Shown: piece by piece, positions 59,220-64,000 of the stretch
How the letters are laid out: each line of letters begins with the position of its first letter
Position numbering within the stretch: position 1 is the stretch's first letter
Assembly: GCA_964456745.1 (NCBI GenBank)
Contig: CAYWBW010000007.1
Coordinates: 1-64,000 of the forward strand
Direction: 5' to 3'
Length of the DNA: 64,000 nucleotides
Origin: CAYWBW01 sp964456745
GTDB taxonomy: Bacteria > Patescibacteriota > Gracilibacteria > GCA-2401425 > JAJOLG01
The notes under the pieces: generated by a model
The model's database searches: none
What the model saw: the letters and a program-made list of their open reading frames with translations, nothing else
What the model was told of the DNA's origin: nothing
Made by a program: the position numbers and the translations under genes

Positions 59220-60017
59220 ATGACAACCTGAAAAGAATTGCGAATGCAAAGGATTATAAATCCAAAAACCAATAAAACAATAATAATACCTATAGATCAT
59301 TGAGCCTGAGAATGAGTAATGCAATGACTTGAGAATATGGAATCTTTAGTAAAAGATATTTCAAACTGATGAGCCGATGTAATGATTTGACACATGGGAA
59401 CATGACTAAAATTTGCCAAATACAAAAATCCAAATACCGCATTTATGTATCATCTCTCTGTATCCACTAGAGTAAATGCAAAAGACAAAAACGATAAAGT
59501 ACTTGTAAACAGTGTCGAATCTGCTTTGTGCATGTGAGCTGATTGAATATCTGTACATATTAATATTTGATCTGACAATGAATCAAATCAACTTGAAGAT
59601 TTGTGATTTGTTGCTCAAGAATGTTATAAATACTGACTGCCGCTGCTCGCAATGATGTATCCTAGATGAGAAGGTCTTACAGATGATCCAAAATCAATTG
59701 ATATGGTTTCTTTGTGTGCAAGAATATGATGAGAGCTCGGGGCAGATATTGTAAAAACTTTTTATACATGAGATAAAGACTCCTTCAGCAAAGCGATTAA
59801 GTGAGCAACTACTCCTATAGTTATTGCCGGTGGTGCAAAATGATGAGATAGAGAAATATTTTCAATAACAAGAGATGCAATAGATGCATGAGCAAGTTGA
59901 CTCACATTTTGAAGAAATGCATTTCAGCACAAAAACAGGCAACAATTTATAAAAGCACTTTGAGCTATTGTTCATGATACAGCCTCTGTTGAAGATGCCT
60001 TATGAATGATGGGCTAA
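59220..60017 (+). CDS. Class I fructose-bisphosphate aldolase, DhnA type
   Basis: 265 aa TIM-barrel aldolase of the archaeal/DhnA group. Signatures are PIDHGAGEGVMQGL near the start, HINIGSDNESNQ, LAMMYPRGEG, the Schiff-base Lys in GADIVKTFYTGD, TPIVIAGGAKGGD and GASGLTFGRNAFQH. It splits or joins fructose-1,6-bisphosphate; the related 2-amino-3,7-dideoxyheptulosonate synthase is less likely given the glycolytic neighbours. It pairs naturally with tpiA, divergently arranged, and with fbp. Confidence 0.9.
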
Positions 60018-60066
60018 AATAATGTTAATATGAATACGAAATACACAAATTATTTTCAATCAGACA

Positions 60067-61014
60067 CTAAGCAATCAAACGACTCTCCTCTCTTATAAGC
60101 TTATGGGTCAATCCAATATTCTCAACAAAACAATTATTATCAATGATGCAATCTCTTATTTCTGAATTCTTTATTGTAACATTATTTAATATAATTGAAT
60201 TTTCTATTATTGATCATTCAATTTTAGAATTTTTTCAAATATAAATTTTATCATTTAACTTTGACGATTTCAAACTTACTCATTTTTCAATATGCTTCTT
60301 TTCTTGTAAAATTTTGTGAGCATCTATATATCAATCAAAAGATCAAATATCAAACCACTTTTCTTTAAATATAAAAATATTTATTTCTTCTCATTTTTCT
60401 CTTAAATATTCAAAAATTCATCAGGCGTCATCGCTCTTTTCTTTTGCATATACAATAATATCTTTTAAATTGTTTTTTGGAAAAATATAACAACATGTTC
60501 AAACTAATGTAGAACTTGGATTAAGTGGTTTTTCTTCAAAGGCATCTACCTTTTTCCCATCCTTAGATACTACTACTCAAAACATTTTTGCCTTTTGCTT
60601 ATCCTTTATGTCATAACAAGCTATTAAAGGCTTATCTTTAAAAGATGAAATAAAATTCTTAAATAAAAATCATAAATAATTATCTCATGCAATTAACATC
60701 AAATCTTCATCAATTTTCTTATTAGTAATGACCAGGCTTGTAGCTCAAAGAGCTCATTTTTTTGAATCATCTTCACTAGAATCTTCTATGTAAATTTCAA
60801 TATTTCTCTTTGGAAAATTGTCCTCCTTCCATTTTAAAAAATCATCTTCAAATACCTTATTTGTTGATACAACAATATCAATATCATTAGGAATTGCATC
60901 AACAATATGACTAATAATTTCTCTATTTTTTAAAAGCAACAATGGCTTAGCTCTTTTTTCAGTAATTGGCCAAAGTCTAGTTGCGTAACCTCATGCTAAT
61001 ATAAGAGCTTTCAT
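60067..61014 (-). CDS. Sugar-phosphate nucleotidyltransferase
   Basis: 315 aa. The N-terminus KALILAGGYATRLWPITEK is the nucleotidyltransferase signature. LMLIAGDNYLG holds the metal Asp, VDAFEEKPLNPSSTLV follows, and WFDIGSFDGYIDA completes the core. The last 70 residues look like a short left-handed beta helix (IYIGKNSKIEGSIIENSI). It activates a hexose-1-phosphate, probably glucose- or mannose-1-phosphate, for surface glycan synthesis, fitting the Wzy-like gene nearby. The exact sugar is not determined. Confidence 0.85.
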
Positions 61015-61016
61015 TT

Positions 61017-61322
61017 TTAGATTTTATCTGGATAAGCTAAAAATACAAAAAGTATCATTATAAATAATGATCATCACAACAGTAAAAGTGCAGAATCCAC
61101 AACATCACTTTGTCTACCTTTTTCATCCATTTTAATCTTGAAACTGAGCAATCAATAGGTAATAGCTATTCAAATGTATGGCAAATTGAAAGTTATAAAT
61201 AAAAATTTTACAAGCTCAGAATAAAAATCATTTTTTAAAAAAAGAGCAGCTAAAAAAATGACAAATCATCATGCGAAAAATATAATTTCTGTAAAATGAT
61301 AAAACTTTTTTAATTCTCTCAT
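61017..61322 (-). CDS. Small membrane protein with three or four helices, 101 aa
   Basis: Not recognised. Hydrophobic segments fall at about 12-28, 37-60 and 75-97, separated by a polar loop KMDEKGRQSD. It lies 2 bp upstream of the nucleotidyltransferase start and is probably co-transcribed. Its function is unknown. Confidence 0.7.
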
Positions 61323-61378
61323 TGATTAGTAAGATTTAATTTTATACAATTATAATATAATATTTTAATATTTTTAAT

Positions 61379-61666
61379 ATGATTGTTAACGATGATACAA
61401 TAATCAAATTAGCTGATTTGGCAAGACTTAAGCTAAGCCCATCTGAATTTGAGAAATTTAAAAAAAATATCCCATCTATACTTAAGCAATTTGACAAACT
61501 ATCAGAAGTGGATACAGAAAACATAGAAGCAATATCACAAGTAACTTGACTTCAAAATTCTACAAGAAAAGACGAAATTGTAGATTGCACTTTTTCAGAA
61601 AAATTAACAAATCAAGCACCTGCGGTATCTGATAACTGATCTTTTTTGGTAAAAAATGTTCTTTAA
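61379..61666 (+). CDS. gatC: Asp/Glu-tRNA amidotransferase subunit C
   Basis: 95 aa, the usual length. It has IIKLADLARLKLSPSEFEKF, LKQFDKLSEVDTENIEAI and, near the end, NQAPAVSDNGSFLVKNVL. It holds GatA and GatB together for making Gln-tRNA(Gln) or Asn-tRNA(Asn). gatA and gatB are not in the window. The ATG is 56 bp from the divergent membrane-protein start. Confidence 0.9.
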
Positions 61667-61688
61667 ATTATAAATTTATTATTAAATT

Positions 61689-62444
61689 ATGAAACGTTCT
61701 GAATTGGTTAATTATTTAAATGATCTATTAAAGATATCAGAAATCCCTGATTATTGTGAAAATGGACTGCAAGTAGAATGAAATGAAGAAATTAAAAAAA
61801 TATGACTTGCAGTAGATGCCTGCATGGCAACATACCTATGAGCACAGCAACAATGATGTCAATTTCTTCTCAGTCACCACTGAATGATTTGGTGATGATT
61901 AAAAAGCATTACCTGAGTTGCGTATAAACAAGTAAAATACTTAATTGAAAATTGAATAAATCTTTACTGCGCTCACCTTCCATTAGATAAACATCCTGAA
62001 TATTGAAATAATATATGCCTATCAAATATATTAAAATTAAAAAATATTAAAGAATTCTGACTTCATAAATGAATAAAAATTTGATTTAAATGAGAATTTA
62101 CCAAGGCGCTTTCAAATGAAGATATATCAGCCATTTTGGAAAAAATAACATGAAGAGAGCCGTCATATTTATCATTTTGAAAAGATAAGAATAAAAGTGT
62201 GTGAATAATAAGTGGTTGAGCATCCATTGAAGATCTTATACAAGCAAAACAAGAATGATTAGATTGTTATATCACATGAGAATGAAATCATTCTCACTAC
62301 CATTTAGCCCTAGAGGAAGAAATCAATATAATATACCTTTGACATTATCACTCTGAAAAAATTTGAGTAATTGCACTATGAGAACATTTAAAAAGTAAAT
62401 TTTGATTAGAAATAGTGTTTATTGATGAACCAAGTGTTTTTTAA
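61689..62444 (+). CDS. Nif3-like (YbgI/DUF34) dinuclear metal protein
   Basis: 251 aa, the normal length. It shows CENGLQVEGNEEIKKIGLAVD at the N-terminus, the metal-binding FLLSHHGMIWGG, LYCAHLPLDKHP, then SVGIISGGA, GLDCYITGEWNHSHYH and YLGHYHSEKIGV near the end, with conserved His and Glu. The family is ubiquitous and bimetal-binding. It is linked in some organisms to GTP cyclohydrolase I-type or unknown hydrolase activity. It follows gatC by 22 bp. Confidence 0.9.
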
Positions 62445-62464
62445 ATTATTAATAAAAAAAGATT

Positions 62465-64000
62465 TTGAAACTCTGACAGCACTTTGAAGCAAATATAGAA
62501 GATCTGGCTTTTTGATGAGAAGCAATTATAAAAATTGACAATTTTGTAATATTTTTAAAATGAGCAATACCATGACAAAAGGTAAAAGCATTTTTATCCA
62601 AAAAGAAAAAAAATTATTGAGAAGCAAAAATTATAGAAATATTAAAAAAATCTCCTCTTGAAATTAAAAGTAAATGCTTACACTTTTGAAAATGCTGATG
62701 ATGCAAATGGCAAAATATAGAATATAAAACACAATTAGAATTTAAAGAAAAACAAATAAAAGATTGTTTAAAAGGTATCTGAAAACTTGAAAATAAAAAC
62801 TTAAATTTCCAAGATATTTGTCCAAGCCCATCAATCTTCACTTACAGAAACAAAGTTGAATTTTCATTTTGATACGAAAAAATGAGTGTTAAAACTGATG
62901 AAAATTGAAACAAAATATTTGAAGACATCTGAGAATCTCTTGGATTTCACAAAGCCTGAAATTGGAAAGAAATAGTTGAAATTAAAAATTGTGAACTTAT
63001 TTCTGAAAATGCAAATAATGTTTTTAATCTTATAAAAAAATGGTGTTTAAGTAAAAAGGATAAAAAAGTTTATAATCCTTTTTCTCACAAATGATATTGG
63101 AGACACTTACTAATAAGAGAAAATCTGAAATGAGAAATCATGATTTGCTTAATTGTACAAACTGAAGAAAAAAAGAAAAAATCTGGAACAAAAAAAATAG
63201 AAAATAATAATGATAATGAAAAAAAATCAAAACAAATCGAGACAAAGAAAGATAGTGTCATTGTTACCTCAAGCCTGATTAACTACGATGACCTGATTCC
63301 TAAATTAAAAAAATTTAATGTTAAGTCTTTTTTTATTGCTATAAATAACTGACTTAATGATGATTGGTCTGATAGCAAACTCGAACTAATTTACTGAAAT
63401 AAATCAATTAGTGAAAAAATTCTATGACTTAATTTTTCCATTTCTCCAAAATCATTTTTTCAAACTAACTCTTTATGAGCTGAAAAATTATATTCAACCA
63501 TATTAGATTTTGTTTTTGAAAATAAAAATGAAAATAATATAATATTAGATCTTTACTGTGGCACATGAACAATATGACAGATAATCGCAAAGAGAGAGAA
63601 GGAAAATATAAATAAAAAAGATAAAAGTACATTATCTAAATCAAATACAAAAATAATTTGAATCGAGTTAATAAAATCTGCCATTGAAGATGCTAGGCTC
63701 AATGCAAAACTTAACAACCTTAATAATATTGAATTCATATGCTGAAAAGTAGAAAATCTATTGCCAGATATTATTGAAAAATACAAAGAAATTGATTTAA
63801 TAATAATAGACCCGCCAAGAAGTTGAATGCATAAAAAAGCCTTAGAAACAATATTGGATATTTCAGCAAAAGAAATTGTCTACGTATCATGCAATCCTGC
63901 TACATTTGCAAGAGATTTTACAATATTAAAAGAAAAATATGATATAACAAAAATAAAACCAGTTGATATGTTTCCTCACACAGCTCATATCGAAATGATT
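62465..64000 (+). CDS. RlmD/TrmA-type RNA uracil-5 methyltransferase, cut by window end
   Basis: 512 codons are visible and the gene runs off the window. It has a TRAM-like start (LKLGQHFEANIEDLAFGGEA), the Fe-S cysteines in CLHFGKCGGCKWQ, and a central RNA-binding domain with a long Lys/Asn-rich insertion (about 235-265). The SAM motif LDLYCGTGTIGQ, IDPPRSGMHKKAL and the catalytic Cys in YVSCNPATFARD follow. It methylates U in 23S rRNA or tRNA. No ATG precedes the conserved part: two TAA codons are followed by TTG at 62465, taken as the start. Confidence 0.88.

Noticed and set aside
1..64000. tRNA, rRNA and transposase genes
   Set aside because: No sequence with a convincing cloverleaf, rRNA core or transposase motif was found by reading both strands.

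Overview
The window comes from an AT-rich bacterium that reads UGA as glycine (genetic code 25). In nearly every conserved gene, invariant glycines of catalytic motifs are written TGA: Walker A of FtsK and RecG, DKTG of the P-type ATPase, DGLDG of MraY. Only TAA and TAG end genes. This code is known from the candidate phyla Absconditabacteria (SR1) and Gracilibacteria, which are reduced, probably host-attached CPR/Patescibacteria. I cannot say from sequence alone which of the two it is. With TGA read as Gly the window is densely packed with about 50 genes on both strands. Start sites are mostly preceded by A/T-rich sequence with no clear Shine-Dalgarno.

Layout. 0-9.7 kb: large unknown protein, calcium-type P-type ATPase, PP2C phosphatase, FtsK with a 33-aa membrane peptide upstream, membrane-anchored unknown. 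9.7-18.6 kb: purD, a complete glycyl-tRNA synthetase, pentapeptide-repeat protein, C-terminal transketolase half, a RelE-like toxin-antitoxin pair, a second divergent glycyl-tRNA synthetase broken by one apparent frameshift, and FBPase. 18.8-27.4 kb: two giant secreted proteins. One has no recognised catalytic domain. The other fuses a PGRP-type amidase, beta-rich modules and a SpoIID domain. A small Ser/Ala-rich protein lies between them. 27.5-34.9 kb: TsaE-HD fusion, rhomboid protease, phosphoglycerate mutase, DUF167, LexA-like repressor, divergent 42-aa peptide, secreted ankyrin protein. 35-42.4 kb: recG, nadE, and a co-directional run STAS/rdgB/RicT-like/TPR/small TM/mraY. 42.5-49.8 kb: SNF2 helicase with four 75-aa repeats, and PBP1A. 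50-55.2 kb: miaB, large exported protein, rsmH-ftsL-like pair. 55.4-64 kb: unknown, O-antigen-ligase-like protein, ribB, archaeal-type TIM, DhnA-type aldolase, sugar nucleotidyltransferase, gatC, Nif3-like, and an RlmD/TrmA-type RNA methyltransferase cut by the window end.

How the genes fit together: TIM, class I aldolase, FBPase, phosphoglycerate mutase and half a transketolase suggest a partial gluconeogenic/pentose-phosphate route. MraY, PBP1A, RsmH, FtsL-like and FtsK show the cell makes and divides its own peptidoglycan wall. The secreted peptidoglycan-cutting fusion, large surface proteins and secreted ankyrin protein fit interaction with another cell, which is inference. Intergenic DNA holds several dispersed palindromic repeats: a REPIN-like inverted pair at 13.2 and 37.0 kb, a second family at 2.4 and 31.2 kb, and a third at 30.7 kb. 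There is also a 19-bp inverted repeat at 59.1 kb and a triplet of DnaA-box-like 9-mers in exact 11-bp register at 55.26 kb. I saw no tRNA, rRNA, CRISPR array or transposase.
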